The notes beneath the pieces were generated by a model. It searched no databases. It had not been told where the DNA came from and worked only from the letters and a program-made list of their open reading frames with translations. Positions 1 through 11,295 of a stretch of 64,000 nucleotides of DNA are shown in pieces (position 1 is the stretch's first letter; each line of letters starts with the position of its first letter). A program made the position numbers and the translations under genes. Source of the DNA: an uncultured Clostridia bacterium (GTDB lineage Bacteria > Bacillota > Clostridia > TANB77 > CAG-508). The stretch is taken from positions 1 through 64,000 of the forward strand of contig CAMMZC010000010.1 of the NCBI GenBank assembly GCA_946529215.1, in the 5' to 3' direction.

Positions 1-12
1 TCGCTTTTTTTG

Positions 13-35
13 AACCACGCGCGTAGCACGTGGTT
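13..35. terminator. Hairpin AACCACG...CGTGGTT with T-run
   Basis: Perfect 7-bp stem followed by TTTTC. Confidence 0.5.
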
Positions 36-122
36 TTCTTATATACAAAAAATAATAGTTGGAAATTTCCAACTATTTATTATTTTTACTCTAAAAAAAT
101 ATATATAATTTCTTCATAAAGT

Positions 123-527
123 TTATTTATTTTTTGTGTCGATAGTTCCTCTAAATACTACATATTTATCATATAAATATTCTAAAACAAAATTACATAC
201 CATATTTAAAAGTGTAACTAAAATATCATTCCACCCCAAACTCTCTGCTAAATAATTTCCAGCAATTGTAGAAACAGGAGTAAATATTGCATAAAAAATA
301 GCAACTTTTATCATAGCAATTGGGACATTATTTGCAGATTTAAAAGTATATTCTCTGTTTAATGTAAAATTCCATATAACAGACGCAATTAATGCAATTA
401 AATATTTTGGCCAATATGTCCATCCTGTAAATTTGTCCAATAATGCAAATAATACAATTTCGACGATTCCAGCTGATATTGAAAATAGTGTGAATTTTAT
501 TGTTCTTATTAATTCTTTTTTATCCAT
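123..527 (-). CDS. GtrA-like family membrane protein
   Basis: 134 aa, four hydrophobic segments, GtrA-like WNFTLNREYTF and NFVLEYLYDKYVVF. Confidence 0.75.
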   Translation of the reverse strand: MDKKELIRTIKFTLFSISAGIVEIVLFALLDKFTGWTYWPKYLIALIASVIWNFTLNREYTFKSANNVPIAMIKVAIFYAIFTPVSTIAGNYLAESLGWNDILVTLLNMVCNFVLEYLYDKYVVFRGTIDTKNK

Positions 528-580
528 TTTTGATACCTTTCTGCTTCTTATATTTTTTTAACTAAATCTCAGCCAATCCT

Positions 581-1462
581 CTAACTATTAATTACTAAAC
601 TACTCAAAAATCCTTCTATTTCTTCTCCAAGTTGTTCTTCTTTTTCATAATAAGTATGATCTGCTCCATCAATGAAGCTTATATCTTTATTTGGATTATG
701 AATTTTAGTATTCATAAATTCTGCTAAATCCTTTGCATCTTGATTTATAAGCTCATGAACATTTCCCCATCTCATAAAAAGTGGAACTTCGATTTTGTTC
801 AAAACTTCAAATTCATAATCTTTTTCATCAAATCTTGCAAAATCTATATTTTGATAATATTTTGCATATTGCAAATAACTTCTAACGGAAATTGGATGAA
901 TATATGCTTTTAATGGCATTAACTCCATTATTTCACCATTCGAAGCTTTTTCCTCTGCAATTTTTAAATATTTATCATCTTTGCTCATTTCAATATTATC
1001 ACTTGAATCACACAAAGATAACAAAATAATTGCTTTTATATTTTTTAAATACTTGCTATTTTCTTCTTTTAACTTATTGTATGTGTACACAACTTTTGTA
1101 GAACCTAAGCTATGTCCTTGCAAATATATTTCTTCATACCCCAAACTTAGCGCAAATTCCATCGCTCCAACTATATCATAATAGCAGTCTTCAATTTTTT
1201 CATAAGCTGTTCCTCCAAGAAAGCTTGCAGTTTCGCTTTTAATGTATCTTACAACTTCACTTCCTCTGTTGTTAAAACACAATGTATCTACTCCTATATT
1301 TTCTACTTTTTGCGCAATTGTTCTTTCTCTTTTTTTGAAACAATTGCTTACCATTCCGTGTATTTGAATTAATAATTTTTTTGTTCTTTCTTCACATTTA
1401 TTTAATATTCCATCTAAAATAATTCCATCTGTAGCTGTAAATTTAACTATTTCTGTACTCAT
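581..1462 (-). CDS. alpha/beta hydrolase
   Basis: GHSLGS nucleophile elbow, late D and H residues. Confidence 0.8.
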   Translation of the reverse strand: MSTEIVKFTATDGIILDGILNKCEERTKKLLIQIHGMVSNCFKKRERTIAQKVENIGVDTLCFNNRGSEVVRYIKSETASFLGGTAYEKIEDCYYDIVGAMEFALSLGYEEIYLQGHSLGSTKVVYTYNKLKEENSKYLKNIKAIILLSLCDSSDNIEMSKDDKYLKIAEEKASNGEIMELMPLKAYIHPISVRSYLQYAKYYQNIDFARFDEKDYEFEVLNKIEVPLFMRWGNVHELINQDAKDLAEFMNTKIHNPNKDISFIDGADHTYYEKEEQLGEEIEGFLSSLVINS

Positions 1463-1472
1463 AAAATCCCTC

Positions 1473-3368
1473 CTATACTTTCTTACTTAGCATCCTTAAT
1501 GCATTCAATGTAGCAATAATTGTAACACCTACATCTGCAAAGACTGCAGCCCACATTGTAGTAATTCCAAGCGCACTTAAAATTAATACTAAAATTTTAA
1601 CAAAAATTGCAAATACTATATTTTCTCGAACAATTTTCATTGTTTTCTTAGAAATTTTAATTGCTGTATTTATTTTTGAAGGTTCGTCTGTCATTATAAC
1701 AACATCTGCTGCTTCGATTGCGCTATCTGCTCCAAATGCTCCCATTGCAATTCCAATATCTGCAAGAGCTAGAACTGGTGCGTCATTTATTCCATCTCCC
1801 ACATATGCAATCTTTTTATTTTGTTTTTTTTCTTTTAATAATTGTTCCATCTTCTCTGTCTTTCCATCTGGCAAAAGCTCTGAATGAACTTTATCTATTC
1901 CTATTTCTTTAGAAATATGTTCGGCAATTTCTTTTTTGTCTCCTGTGAGCATTATTGTTTGTTTTACTCCATTTTTCTTAATCAGATAAATAGCTTTTAT
2001 AGAGTCATCTTTTATTTTGTCTGAAATTAATATTGTTCCTGAAAATACGCCATCTATTGCAATATAAAGAACAGTTCCAATTTCTTTACTTTTTTCATAA
2101 GAAATATTATATTGTTCCATAAGTTTTTCATTTCCAACTAAAACTTGTTTTTCTTTACTATTGTCTCCGACATCTTTTATACTAGCATTTTCCTCATCTG
2201 TTACTTCTTCTATTTTTGCTATGATTCCTTTTCCTGAGATTTCTTTAACATCTTTTACTTTTACCTCTTCAGCACTTTTATTATATGCTTTTTTTATTGA
2301 TTTTGCAATTGGGTGATTTGAATACCATTCTGCTAAAGTAGCAATTTCTAATAGTTCTTCTTCTGTTAGTCCTACAGGACTTATTTTTTGGACATCAAAT
2401 ACTCCTTCTGTTAATGTTCCTGTCTTGTCAAATACAATTGTTTCAAGACTTGCCAATGCTTCTAAATAATTGCTTCCTTTTATAAGAATTCCATTTTTCG
2501 AGGCTCCTCCAATTCCTCCAAAAAAGCTTAGTGGGATTGAAATAACTAGAGCACATGGGCATGAAACAACTAAAAATGATAAAGCTCTATATATCCACTC
2601 TGAAAAAGTTGCACCATTTATTATTAGAGGTGGAATAATAGCTAAAATTACTGCAATTATTACTACAATTGGTGTATAATATTTTGCAAACTTGGTAATG
2701 AATTTTTCAGATTTAGATTTTTTACTACTTGCATTTTCAACTAATTCTAAAATTTTGCTAACTGTTGAATCATCATATTTTTTAGTTACTTTAATTTTTA
2801 AAACTCCATCTTTATTTATACAGCCACTCAAAATCTCATCATCTTTGCCAACTTTTTTAGGTACTGTCTCCCCTGTTAAAGCTTTTGTATCTATAAAAGA
2901 TGTGCCATCAACAACAATCCCATCTATTGGAACTTTTTCCCCAGGTTTTACAACAATTTCTTCTCCAATTTTAACATCAGCAGGATTCGTTTTTTCCTCT
3001 TTTCCATCTCTTAAAACATTTGCATAATCTGGTCTAATATCCATCAAACTTGAAATTGACTTTCTAGATTTATCAACTGCATAGTCTTGAAATAGTTCTC
3101 CTATTTGATAAAACAGCATTACAGCAACTGCTTCAGGAAATTCACCAATTGCAAAAGCCCCAATTGTTGCAACACTCATAAGAAAATTTTCATCAAATAC
3201 CTCTCCTTTAGTAATATTTTCTAGTGCTTCTTTTAGTACTTCAAAAGCTACAAATAAATAGCTCACAATAAATATACATCTATTAATCCAAATATTTGAA
3301 AATGGAATAACTAAAGCGATTACAAACAATATTGCTGAAATTATTATTTTATATAATTCTTTTTTCAT
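1473..3368 (-). CDS. Heavy-metal-translocating P-type ATPase (Zn/Cd/Co type)
   Basis: SCPCALV, DKTGTLTEG, GDGINDAPVLA motifs. Confidence 0.93.
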   Translation of the reverse strand: MKKELYKIIISAILFVIALVIPFSNIWINRCIFIVSYLFVAFEVLKEALENITKGEVFDENFLMSVATIGAFAIGEFPEAVAVMLFYQIGELFQDYAVDKSRKSISSLMDIRPDYANVLRDGKEEKTNPADVKIGEEIVVKPGEKVPIDGIVVDGTSFIDTKALTGETVPKKVGKDDEILSGCINKDGVLKIKVTKKYDDSTVSKILELVENASSKKSKSEKFITKFAKYYTPIVVIIAVILAIIPPLIINGATFSEWIYRALSFLVVSCPCALVISIPLSFFGGIGGASKNGILIKGSNYLEALASLETIVFDKTGTLTEGVFDVQKISPVGLTEEELLEIATLAEWYSNHPIAKSIKKAYNKSAEEVKVKDVKEISGKGIIAKIEEVTDEENASIKDVGDNSKEKQVLVGNEKLMEQYNISYEKSKEIGTVLYIAIDGVFSGTILISDKIKDDSIKAIYLIKKNGVKQTIMLTGDKKEIAEHISKEIGIDKVHSELLPDGKTEKMEQLLKEKKQNKKIAYVGDGINDAPVLALADIGIAMGAFGADSAIEAADVVIMTDEPSKINTAIKISKKTMKIVRENIVFAIFVKILVLILSALGITTMWAAVFADVGVTIIATLNALRMLSKKV

Positions 3369-3637
3369 AAACTTATCTCTCCTCTAATGTTACTTTTTTA
3401 TATTTGATTCTTTTCTGCAAATCATATCTTTTGATTCACCATTTTTACTTTAAAAGTTGAATTTTTTTTCACCTTCATTATACTTTTATTTATATTAATT
3501 TGTCAATACTAATTTTCTTCCAAAATTTTTATCTTACGGCTTCAAGCATTTGATGTATTTTTTTTAAAACCTATTGAAAATTTTGTAATAATATTGTAAA
3601 ATAAATTTAATAAAAATGTAACAAAGGAAAGAAAGAT

Positions 3638-4645
3638 ATGAAGAAAATATTTATACAAATACGTACTTTAGTCAAATTTGCTCTTTTAATAACTATATCT
3701 ATATTCTTAATACTTGGAGTTGTTGCAATTGTATATAAACCTATATATAGTGTTAGTTTAAATGGCGAAATTATAGGTTATTGCAAAGATAAAAATGAAT
3801 TACAAACTAGAATAAATAATTACATGGAACATGGAGATGAATCTACAGAAAACTCTAATTTAGCATTTATTTCTATAGACAAACTCCCAAGTTATAAAAT
3901 GTGTTTACTTAAAAGAGGAATAAACACAAATGATGATGAAATATTTAAAACTGTTGTAAAAAACGGAGTTTCTTATTATAAATATTATGCAATTTCAGAT
4001 GATGATGACGAAAAAGTTTATGTCTCAGATTTTGAAACAGCAGAAAAAGTAATAAAAGAATTAAAAAACAAAGAAAGCTATAATATTAAAGATATATCTA
4101 TAATAGAAAAATATGAAACCAAAACAAAAAAATTTGTAGATATAGATACAGCTGTATCTAAGCTATACGAGAAAAAGCCTGTAGTAAGAGTAGCATCAAC
4201 TCAAAACTATTCTTCTGGTGGTAGAGTATCTACAGCAAGAAATATGTCACGTTCAAAAGTAAACTTAGGAGTATCTTTATCTAAACCAATATCTGGTACT
4301 GTTTCTTCAAGATTTGGAGCAATGAGTAGAGTAAGATCAGGAGCTCATACAGGACTTGATATAGCAGCACCTTATGGTACAAAAATAAAAGCTGCTGCAC
4401 CTGGAAAAGTTGTATTTGCAGGTTATAAAGGAGCTTATGGCAAAATGATAGCTATAGACCATGGAAATGGTGTAATGACTTATTATGGACATTGTAGTAG
4501 TTTAATCGCTTCTGTTGGTCAAAAAGTCTCTCAAGGCACAGTAATTGCAGCAGTTGGCTCAACAGGAAATTCTACAGGTAACCATCTTCATTTAGAAATT
4601 AGAGTTAATGGAGTTGCATATAATCCACAAAATTATTTATATTAA
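3638..4645 (+). CDS. M23 family metallopeptidase with N-terminal TM segment
   Basis: HTGLDIAAPYGT...GNHLHLEI LytM/M23 motifs. Confidence 0.9.
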   Translation: MKKIFIQIRTLVKFALLITISIFLILGVVAIVYKPIYSVSLNGEIIGYCKDKNELQTRINNYMEHGDESTENSNLAFISIDKLPSYKMCLLKRGINTNDDEIFKTVVKNGVSYYKYYAISDDDDEKVYVSDFETAEKVIKELKNKESYNIKDISIIEKYETKTKKFVDIDTAVSKLYEKKPVVRVASTQNYSSGGRVSTARNMSRSKVNLGVSLSKPISGTVSSRFGAMSRVRSGAHTGLDIAAPYGTKIKAAAPGKVVFAGYKGAYGKMIAIDHGNGVMTYYGHCSSLIASVGQKVSQGTVIAAVGSTGNSTGNHLHLEIRVNGVAYNPQNYLY

Positions 4646-4672
4646 TAATAAATTAAAATATGCAAAAAATTC

Positions 4673-4740
4673 CTCGCCAATTACGACGAGGTTTTTTCAT
4701 TTTCAAAAAACCGCTAGATTCAATTCTCTTAGCGGATTTT
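4673..4740. terminator. Two consecutive hairpins (CCTCG..CGAGG and CCGCTA..TAGCGG)
   Basis: Inverted repeats with T-runs between convergent genes. Confidence 0.7.
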
Positions 4741-4748
4741 CTTTAAAT

Positions 4749-5066
4749 TTATTTTATAGCTTCTTCAATTTCTTGTTTTGGTGTTACTCCAACAAAAGTA
4801 TTGGCAACATCTCCATTTTTAAAAACTAAAATTGTGGGAATACTCATTACATTATATTTCATAGCTAATTCTTGATTATCATCAACATTTACTTTTCCTA
4901 CTTTTATATTTTCTGCATTTTCTTCTGCAATCTTATCAATTACAGGAGACATCATTTTACATGGTCCACACCAATCTGCATAAAAATCTACTATTGTTGT
5001 TTTTTCTGAGTTTATAACCTCATTTTCAAAATTTTCTTCATTAAAAATATTTACCATCCTTTTCAC
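4749..5066 (-). CDS. trxA: Thioredoxin
   Basis: WCGPCKMMSP active site, 105 aa. Confidence 0.92.
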   Translation of the reverse strand: MKRMVNIFNEENFENEVINSEKTTIVDFYADWCGPCKMMSPVIDKIAEENAENIKVGKVNVDDNQELAMKYNVMSIPTILVFKNGDVANTFVGVTPKQEIEEAIK

Positions 5067-5126
5067 CCTTTCATTTGATAATTAATTAAAAAAATACTCA
5101 TATATTCAATTGTTTAACGAAAATAT

Positions 5127-5978
5127 TTATTTCGCCCTCACATAATTTACTGCTGACAAACCTGCCTCAGCTCCCTCATACACTGCCTTGCAAACTTGCA
5201 ACAATCCACCTGTTATATTTCCACAAGCATAAATTCCTGGCACATTTGTTTCCATTTTTTCATTAATTTTTATATTGTCGCCTTCTTGCATAATACCTAA
5301 AGTTTTGGCAAAATCACTCGCACCTGCTTCTCCAAGAGCAATAAAAACTCCATCTATTTGCATTTTGCTTCCATCTTCAAATTCCACTTCTGTAACTCTA
5401 TTTTCTCCTTTAATTGCGTTAATTATATTTGTGTTTACTTCAAATTCACATTCAGGCTTCTTTAATCCATTTGTAAGAATTGTAATTTTACTTGCAACAT
5501 GTGAAAGCTCTGTAGCTTCATTTACTGCAAATTTTCCATTTCCAATTACTGCAACATTTTTATTCCTATAAAAAAATGCATCACAAATCGCACAATAACT
5601 AATTCCTTTTCCTTCAAATTCTTCAATTCCTTTTATATTAGGTTTTAATTTTCTATTTCCTGTTGCAATAATTACAGTTTTTGTCTCAAAATTTTCGTTT
5701 TCTGTCTTTACATTAAATGTTTCCCCTACAGGCTCTATTCCTAAAACTTCTAACTCTTTCACTTCCACTCCTAGATTTTGAGCTTGCTTAATTCCATTCT
5801 TAAACAAATCTTCTCCACTAATTCCATCTGCAAATCCATAATAGTTGTCGATTTTAGAAGCTTGTTCTAAATTTGATTCTCCAAAATAAAGCACAAGAAC
5901 ATTTAAATTTGCTCTTTTTACATAAATTGCTGCAGAAATTCCTGCAGGTCCTGCACCTATAATTGTTACATCATACAT
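5127..5978 (-). CDS. Thioredoxin-reductase-like FAD/NAD(P) oxidoreductase
   Basis: GAGPAGISAA, CAICD redox motif, C-terminal ACGNITGG. Confidence 0.88.
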   Translation of the reverse strand: MYDVTIIGAGPAGISAAIYVKRANLNVLVLYFGESNLEQASKIDNYYGFADGISGEDLFKNGIKQAQNLGVEVKELEVLGIEPVGETFNVKTENENFETKTVIIATGNRKLKPNIKGIEEFEGKGISYCAICDAFFYRNKNVAVIGNGKFAVNEATELSHVASKITILTNGLKKPECEFEVNTNIINAIKGENRVTEVEFEDGSKMQIDGVFIALGEAGASDFAKTLGIMQEGDNIKINEKMETNVPGIYACGNITGGLLQVCKAVYEGAEAGLSAVNYVRAK

Positions 5979-6049
5979 ATTTAATTTTTCCTTTCAAAAA
6001 CTTAGCATTTTTGGTTGCTTAAATGCCTCTAACTTTGATTCAAAGTAAT

Positions 6050-6505
6050 CTATCTTTTACTCTTTTCTTCTTGTTCTAGTATTTTATATAAAATTCTATG
6101 AAGTTCTTTTGCTTCCTCTTGCTCTAAATTAAACTCTTTAGCCATTTTCTTAGGAATTTTCAAAGCTTTATCTCTTAATTCATACCCTTTATCTGTTAAA
6201 TTTATAAAAAGAATTCGTTCGTCTTCTTCAAGTGGTCCTTTTTCTATATATCCCTTTTCCTCTAGCCTTCTTAAAACAGGAGAAAGTGTGCTTGAATTCA
6301 AATGCAATTTTTGATTTAGTTCTGCCATAATTAAAAGATCCTCTTCCCACAAAGCCATCATTGTAATATATTGTGTATATGTCAAATCTAATTCTTTTAA
6401 ATATGTTTTATATTTTCTTATTATTAAATTAGAAACGGCATATAAAGGAAAACACAATTGATTTTCTAATTTTAATTCTTCATACTTTTCAGAATCATCG
6501 TGCAT
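6050..6505 (-). CDS. MarR family transcriptional regulator
   Basis: Winged-helix region LTYTQYITMMALWEE...LHLNSSTLSPVLRRLEEKGYI. Confidence 0.88.
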   Translation of the reverse strand: MHDDSEKYEELKLENQLCFPLYAVSNLIIRKYKTYLKELDLTYTQYITMMALWEEDLLIMAELNQKLHLNSSTLSPVLRRLEEKGYIEKGPLEEDERILFINLTDKGYELRDKALKIPKKMAKEFNLEQEEAKELHRILYKILEQEEKSKR

Positions 6506-6517
6506 TTATTTCACCTC

Positions 6518-6628
6518 TTAGATAAGTTCTTTAATTTTTGCTTCCATTTTTTCAGGTACAATAGTAGATTCAAATCTTTCTACTACATTTCCTTTTCTAT
6601 CCTTTACAGTGTAATCATATATTTGCAT
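6518..6628 (-). CDS. 36-aa small protein resembling a glutathione peroxidase C-terminus
   Basis: ATG...TAA with AAGGAGGAGTT SD; MQIYDYTVKDRKGNVVERFESTIVPEKMEAKIKELI. Confidence 0.55.
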   Translation of the reverse strand: MQIYDYTVKDRKGNVVERFESTIVPEKMEAKIKELI

Positions 6629-6709
6629 AAAACTCCTCCTTTTCATATAAATGAAAATTTTATTATATCGCTACTTGAATTAATGGTATATATTTTTTAT
6701 TATATAAAA

Positions 6710-6746
6710 TTAAATCGCGCACAATTAAATCGCGCGCGATTTAATT
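6710..6746. repeat. GC-rich palindromic repeat copy 1 (AAATCGCGCGCGATTT core)
   Basis: Near-identical to 19553-19590. Confidence 0.7.
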
Positions 6747-6791
6747 TTTTTTGTATTTTATAATATATTACTTGCTTTGTCAATAAAATTC

Positions 6792-7529
6792 TCATATAAT
6801 TCCCAAAATTTTTCTAGCCCTTTCAACATCTTCATCTGTTGCTGTTTTTACGTCATCTAGCTCATATTTAAAATGTAATTCTTCCCATTTATATTTCCCC
6901 ATATTGTGATAAGGCAAAATTTCCACTTTATCCACTGTATTCAGGCTATCAATAAATTCCTTTAACTTCATCAAATCTCCTTCACCATCAGTATATCCAG
7001 GAACTAAAACTTGTCTTATCCACATATGTTTATTGTTTTCACTTAAATATCTTGCAAATTCAAGTTCTCTTTTATTGCTCATTCCTACTAACTCTTTACA
7101 TTTTTCAGGGTCAATGTGTTTAATATCAAGCAAAAACAAATCTGTTAAATCAATAAGCTCTTTTATTTTATCATTCAAAACAACCATTCCTGATGTATCT
7201 ATACAAGTATGAATTTTCTCTTTTTTCAAACGCTTAAAAAGTTCTATTAAAAACTCATATTGCAAAAGTGGCTCTCCTCCTGTAACAGTAACTCCTCCAT
7301 TTGGGTAGATATAATTTTTATATTTTAAAATATTTTCAAAAATTTCATCTAAAGATTTGAATTCTCCGCCTTTTATATCCCAAGTGTCTCTGTTATGACA
7401 ATATTTACATTTTAAACTACATCCTTGTAAAAAAAGCACAAATCTAATCCCTGGTCCATCAACCGTTCCAAAAGATTCTATAGAGTGAACTTTTGCATAA
7501 TATTCTATATTTTCTTGTTCCATTTTCAA
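6792..7529 (-). CDS. pflA: Pyruvate formate-lyase activating enzyme
   Basis: Radical SAM CSLKCKYCHN; adjacent to pflB. Confidence 0.95.
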   Translation of the reverse strand: MKMEQENIEYYAKVHSIESFGTVDGPGIRFVLFLQGCSLKCKYCHNRDTWDIKGGEFKSLDEIFENILKYKNYIYPNGGVTVTGGEPLLQYEFLIELFKRLKKEKIHTCIDTSGMVVLNDKIKELIDLTDLFLLDIKHIDPEKCKELVGMSNKRELEFARYLSENNKHMWIRQVLVPGYTDGEGDLMKLKEFIDSLNTVDKVEILPYHNMGKYKWEELHFKYELDDVKTATDEDVERARKILGII

Positions 7530-7589
7530 TCCTTTCCATTTTTATAGGGGCGAATTTTTGTCTTCGCACTATTTTGATAACGAAGATTT

Positions 7590-7650
7590 ATTTGCCCTTG
7601 CTTTATTTTATAGAAAGACAGGTCTAGATTTTCGACCTGCCTTTTATTAA
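7590..7650 (-). terminator. Hairpin downstream of pflB (GGCAGGTC...GACCTGTC)
   Basis: Inverted repeat between pflB and pflA. Confidence 0.5.
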
Positions 7651-7655
7651 TTGCA

Positions 7656-9893
7656 TTATATTTTTTCATGAATAGTTCTGTTTATTACATCTAATTGTTG
7701 TTCTCTTGTTAAACTTGTAAATTTAACTGCATATCCAGAAACACGAATTGTAAGTTGTGGATATTTTTCTGGATGTTCCATAGCATCTTCTAACAAACTT
7801 CTATCAAATACATTTACATTTATGTGATGTCCTGTTTGTGTAAAATATCCATCAAGCATATTTACCAAATTGTTTACTCTTGTTTTTTGAGTTTTTCCAA
7901 GAGTATTTGGTGTTATAGCAAATGTAAATGAAATTCCATCTTCTGCACTTTCAAAAGGAAGTTTTGCAATTGTGTTCATTACTGCTAATGCTCCATGTGT
8001 GTCTCTTCCATGAAGTGGGTTTGCTCCAGGTCCAAATGGTGCTCCTGCTTTTCTTCCATCAGGTGTGTTTCCTGTTGCTTTTCCATAAACAACATTTGAA
8101 GTTATTGTTAAAATAGATAATGTGTGTTTTGCATTTTTGTATGTTGGATGTTTTCTTAAACATTCAATAAATTTTTCTATAATATGAACTGCAATTTGGT
8201 CAACTCTGTCATCATCATTTCCATATTTAGGGTATCTTCCTTCAACTTCAAAATCTACAGCAACACCTTTTTCATTTCTAATAGTTTTTACTTTTGCATA
8301 TTTTATTGCTGAAAGTGAGTCTGCTGCAACAGAAAGTCCTGCAACTCCACATGCCATAGTTTGTAAAATATCTCTGTCATGTAATGCCATTTCTAAAGAT
8401 TCATAGCAATATTTATCATGCATATAGTGTATTGCATTTAGTGCTTTAATATATATTTTTGCAACATAATCCATCATTTGCTCATATTTTGTCATTACTT
8501 CTTCATAGTCTAAATATTCTGATGTTATTGGTTCAAATAGTGGTGTAACTTGTTGACCTGTAACTTCATCTATTCCACCATTTATTGCATAAAGTAAAGT
8601 TTTTGCAAGATTTGCTCTTGCTCCAAAGAACTGCATTTGTTTACCTATTCTCATTGGAGAAACACAACAAGCTATTCCATAGTCATCTCCTAAAGTAACT
8701 CTCATCATATCATCATTTTCATATTGAATAGCAGAAGTTTTAATTGAAAGTCCTGTTGCAAATCTTTTAAATGCTTCTGGAAGATCTACTGACCAAAGAA
8801 CTGTTAAGTTTGGTTCTGGTGCAGGTCCAAGATTTGTTAATGAATGCAGCATTCTAAAAGAATTTTTTGTAACTAAAGTTCTTCCGTCAATTCCCATTCC
8901 ACCAATACTTTCAGTTACCCATACAGGATCTCCACTAAATAGCTCATTATATTCTGGTGTACGTAAAAATCTAACCATTCTTAATTTCATAACAAAGTGG
9001 TCCATTAGTTCTTGTGCTTTTGCTTCTGTTAATTCTTTATTTTTCAAATCTCTTTGAATATATATATCTAAGAAAGTTGAAGTTCTACCTAAACTCATAG
9101 CTGCACCATTTTGGTCTTTTATCGCTCCTAAATATCCAAAATAAAGCCATTGAATCGCTTCTTTAGCATTTTTAGCTGGTTTAGAAATATCACATCCATA
9201 TTTTTTAGCCATTCCTTTTAGTGCTTTTAAAGCTTTTATTTGTTCAGCAATATGTTCTCTTTTTTCGATTATATCCTCAGTAAATTCATCTACATCAATT
9301 TCTTCTAATTCATGTATTTTGTTATCTATAAGGGCATCTATTCCATATAAAGCAACACGTCTGTAATCACCAATTATTCTTCCTCTTCCATATCCATCAG
9401 GAAGCCCTGTTAAAAGTTTGTTAGTTCTAGCAATTCTAATATCTGGTGTATAAACATCAAAAACTCCATCATTATGAGTTTTTCTTATTGTATGGAAAAT
9501 GTTATCAATTTCTGGATCAACATGACGACCATATGCTTCACATGATTTTTCTACAATTCTTATTCCACCATTTGGCATAATTGCTCTTTTTAAAGGTGCA
9601 TCTGTTTGAAGTCCTACAATTTCTTCTAAATCTTTGTCAATATATCCTGCTGCAAATCCATCAACTGTTGAAGGTGTTTTTGTGTCTATATCTAAAACTC
9701 CACCTTCAGATTCTTTTTCTTTTTTGTATAGTTCTAAAACCTCGTCCCAAAGTTTTTTTGTTTTTTCTGTTGGTTCTGCTAAAAAGCTTTCATCTCCTTC
9801 ATAAGGAGTGTAATTTTTTTGAATAAAATCCCTTACATTTATTTCTGTTTTCCAATCTCCTTCTACAAATCCATTCCATTGCTTAAAATTCAT
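7656..9893 (-). CDS. pflB: Formate C-acetyltransferase (pyruvate formate-lyase)
   Basis: GIACCVSPM Cys-Cys site and C-terminal RVSGYAVKF glycyl-radical motif; start chosen at MNFKQWNGF. Confidence 0.95.
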   Translation of the reverse strand: MNFKQWNGFVEGDWKTEINVRDFIQKNYTPYEGDESFLAEPTEKTKKLWDEVLELYKKEKESEGGVLDIDTKTPSTVDGFAAGYIDKDLEEIVGLQTDAPLKRAIMPNGGIRIVEKSCEAYGRHVDPEIDNIFHTIRKTHNDGVFDVYTPDIRIARTNKLLTGLPDGYGRGRIIGDYRRVALYGIDALIDNKIHELEEIDVDEFTEDIIEKREHIAEQIKALKALKGMAKKYGCDISKPAKNAKEAIQWLYFGYLGAIKDQNGAAMSLGRTSTFLDIYIQRDLKNKELTEAKAQELMDHFVMKLRMVRFLRTPEYNELFSGDPVWVTESIGGMGIDGRTLVTKNSFRMLHSLTNLGPAPEPNLTVLWSVDLPEAFKRFATGLSIKTSAIQYENDDMMRVTLGDDYGIACCVSPMRIGKQMQFFGARANLAKTLLYAINGGIDEVTGQQVTPLFEPITSEYLDYEEVMTKYEQMMDYVAKIYIKALNAIHYMHDKYCYESLEMALHDRDILQTMACGVAGLSVAADSLSAIKYAKVKTIRNEKGVAVDFEVEGRYPKYGNDDDRVDQIAVHIIEKFIECLRKHPTYKNAKHTLSILTITSNVVYGKATGNTPDGRKAGAPFGPGANPLHGRDTHGALAVMNTIAKLPFESAEDGISFTFAITPNTLGKTQKTRVNNLVNMLDGYFTQTGHHINVNVFDRSLLEDAMEHPEKYPQLTIRVSGYAVKFTSLTREQQLDVINRTIHEKI

Positions 9894-10106
9894 TTCTAAA
9901 ACCCTTCCTTTCTTGTTGGTCAAAAATAGTATTTGCAAATTGCTTCAAAATTATGTTACGATTTTTATATTTTAAAAAAATGTAACAAATTCTTAACTAA
10001 ATTGCATAATAAATTATAGCATAGAAAAGCAAATAATCTGTTGCAAATGCAACAGATTTAAGCTATCGTTCATATTTTATTTATACATCAACATTTAAAA
10101 ATTTTT

Positions 10107-10526
10107 TTATTTTTCTTCATCGTCATTCCAGTCTAATTCAATAATGTTTTTGCACTCGGGACAAAGAATTTCGACCTCATCTTCATCAATATCTAAGTTA
10201 AATTCATAATTGCAATAAGGACATATAATTTTGAATTCTCCATCTTCATTTCCATAAATATCTTTAATTAGATAATCTAAATTTTCATTCAAATATTGCA
10301 TTTTATTTTCTATCTCATCCATTCTTTTTTCATTATGTTTTTGTTTTTTTCTCATCTCTTTAAGTCTATCTGCTTCTCTATCTGCTATTTTGTTAATTTC
10401 TTTAAAAACAATATCAAATAAAGTCTCACTTCTTTTAAGAATGTATTTGAGATCTTTTGGATTTTCTATATTATCCTCTAAATCTTTAATGAATTGTTTC
10501 ATTTCTTTGCTTAATTCTTCAAACAT
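10107..10526 (-). CDS. CD1247-N-terminal-domain-like protein with C-terminal zinc ribbon
   Basis: Coiled coil then CPYCNYEF...CPECKN. Confidence 0.6.
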   Translation of the reverse strand: MFEELSKEMKQFIKDLEDNIENPKDLKYILKRSETLFDIVFKEINKIADREADRLKEMRKKQKHNEKRMDEIENKMQYLNENLDYLIKDIYGNEDGEFKIICPYCNYEFNLDIDEDEVEILCPECKNIIELDWNDDEEK

Positions 10527-10674
10527 AAATTGCTCCTTTCCTGTATTGATACAGACCTTTGCTCTATCAACATGTTCTGTAGAAAAAATAACAAATAATA
10601 ATATATTTTTTTCATTTTTTTAAAAAATATGAGAGGAGCTGTACTTTCCCAACTCCCCTTTTCATTATTTTTTC

Positions 10675-10705
10675 AACTATGAAACTTTATTTTTTCATAG
10701 TTGTT
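10675..10705 (-). terminator. efp terminator hairpin (CAACTATGAAA...TTTCATAGTTG)
   Basis: Strong inverted repeat just downstream of efp. Confidence 0.6.
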
Positions 10706-10716
10706 TGCCCCCTTAA

Positions 10717-11295
10717 TTAAACTCTTTCCATATATTCACATGTTCTAGTATCTATTCTTAAAACATCTCCTATATTTACAAACATTGGAACTTGAAGTTC
10801 TAATCCTGTTTCAAGTGTAGCAGGTTTTCCTGAAGTTGTAGTTGTGTTTCCTGCAAATCCTGGCTCTGTATATGTTACTTCTAATTCAACAAATATAGGT
10901 GGTTCAACTGCAAATACATTTCCTTTATATGAAAGTATTTTTACCATCATATTTTCTTTTAAATATTTTAAGCAATCTCCTAATTGCTCTTTATTTAATG
11001 GCATTTGATCATAAGTATCATTGTCCATAAAATAATATAAATCTCCATCATTGTATAAATATTGCATTTCTTTTTTCTCTATTTCTGCTCCTGGATATTT
11101 ATCTGATGGGTTAAATGTTTTTTCTAAAACTGCCCCTGTTATAACATTTTTTAATTTTGTTCTTACAAATGCTGAACCCTTTCCTGGCTTAACATGTTGA
11201 AATTCTACTACTCTAAATACATTTCCTTCCATTTCGAATGTTGTACCATTTCTAAAATCTCCTGCTGAATATACTGCTGCCATATTAATTCTCAT
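10717..11295 (-). CDS. efp: Elongation factor P
   Basis: [19 protein letters not shown]; length and fold consistent with EF-P. Confidence 0.95.
   Translation of the reverse strand: MRINMAAVYSAGDFRNGTTFEMEGNVFRVVEFQHVKPGKGSAFVRTKLKNVITGAVLEKTFNPSDKYPGAEIEKKEMQYLYNDGDLYYFMDNDTYDQMPLNKEQLGDCLKYLKENMMVKILSYKGNVFAVEPPIFVELEVTYTEPGFAGNTTTTSGKPATLETGLELQVPMFVNIGDVLRIDTRTCEYMERV

Noticed and set aside
1718-1912. Short + strand ORFs inside minus-strand genes (also 2470-3027, 5275-5571, 7928-8116, 9581-9826, 19918-20295, 22554-22772 and similar)
   Set aside because: Antisense shadows of well-supported conserved genes; low-complexity Leu/Phe-rich translations.
6500-6763. 87-aa + strand ORF
   Set aside because: Overlaps the marR start, the gpx-like small ORF and the palindromic repeat; composition looks non-coding.
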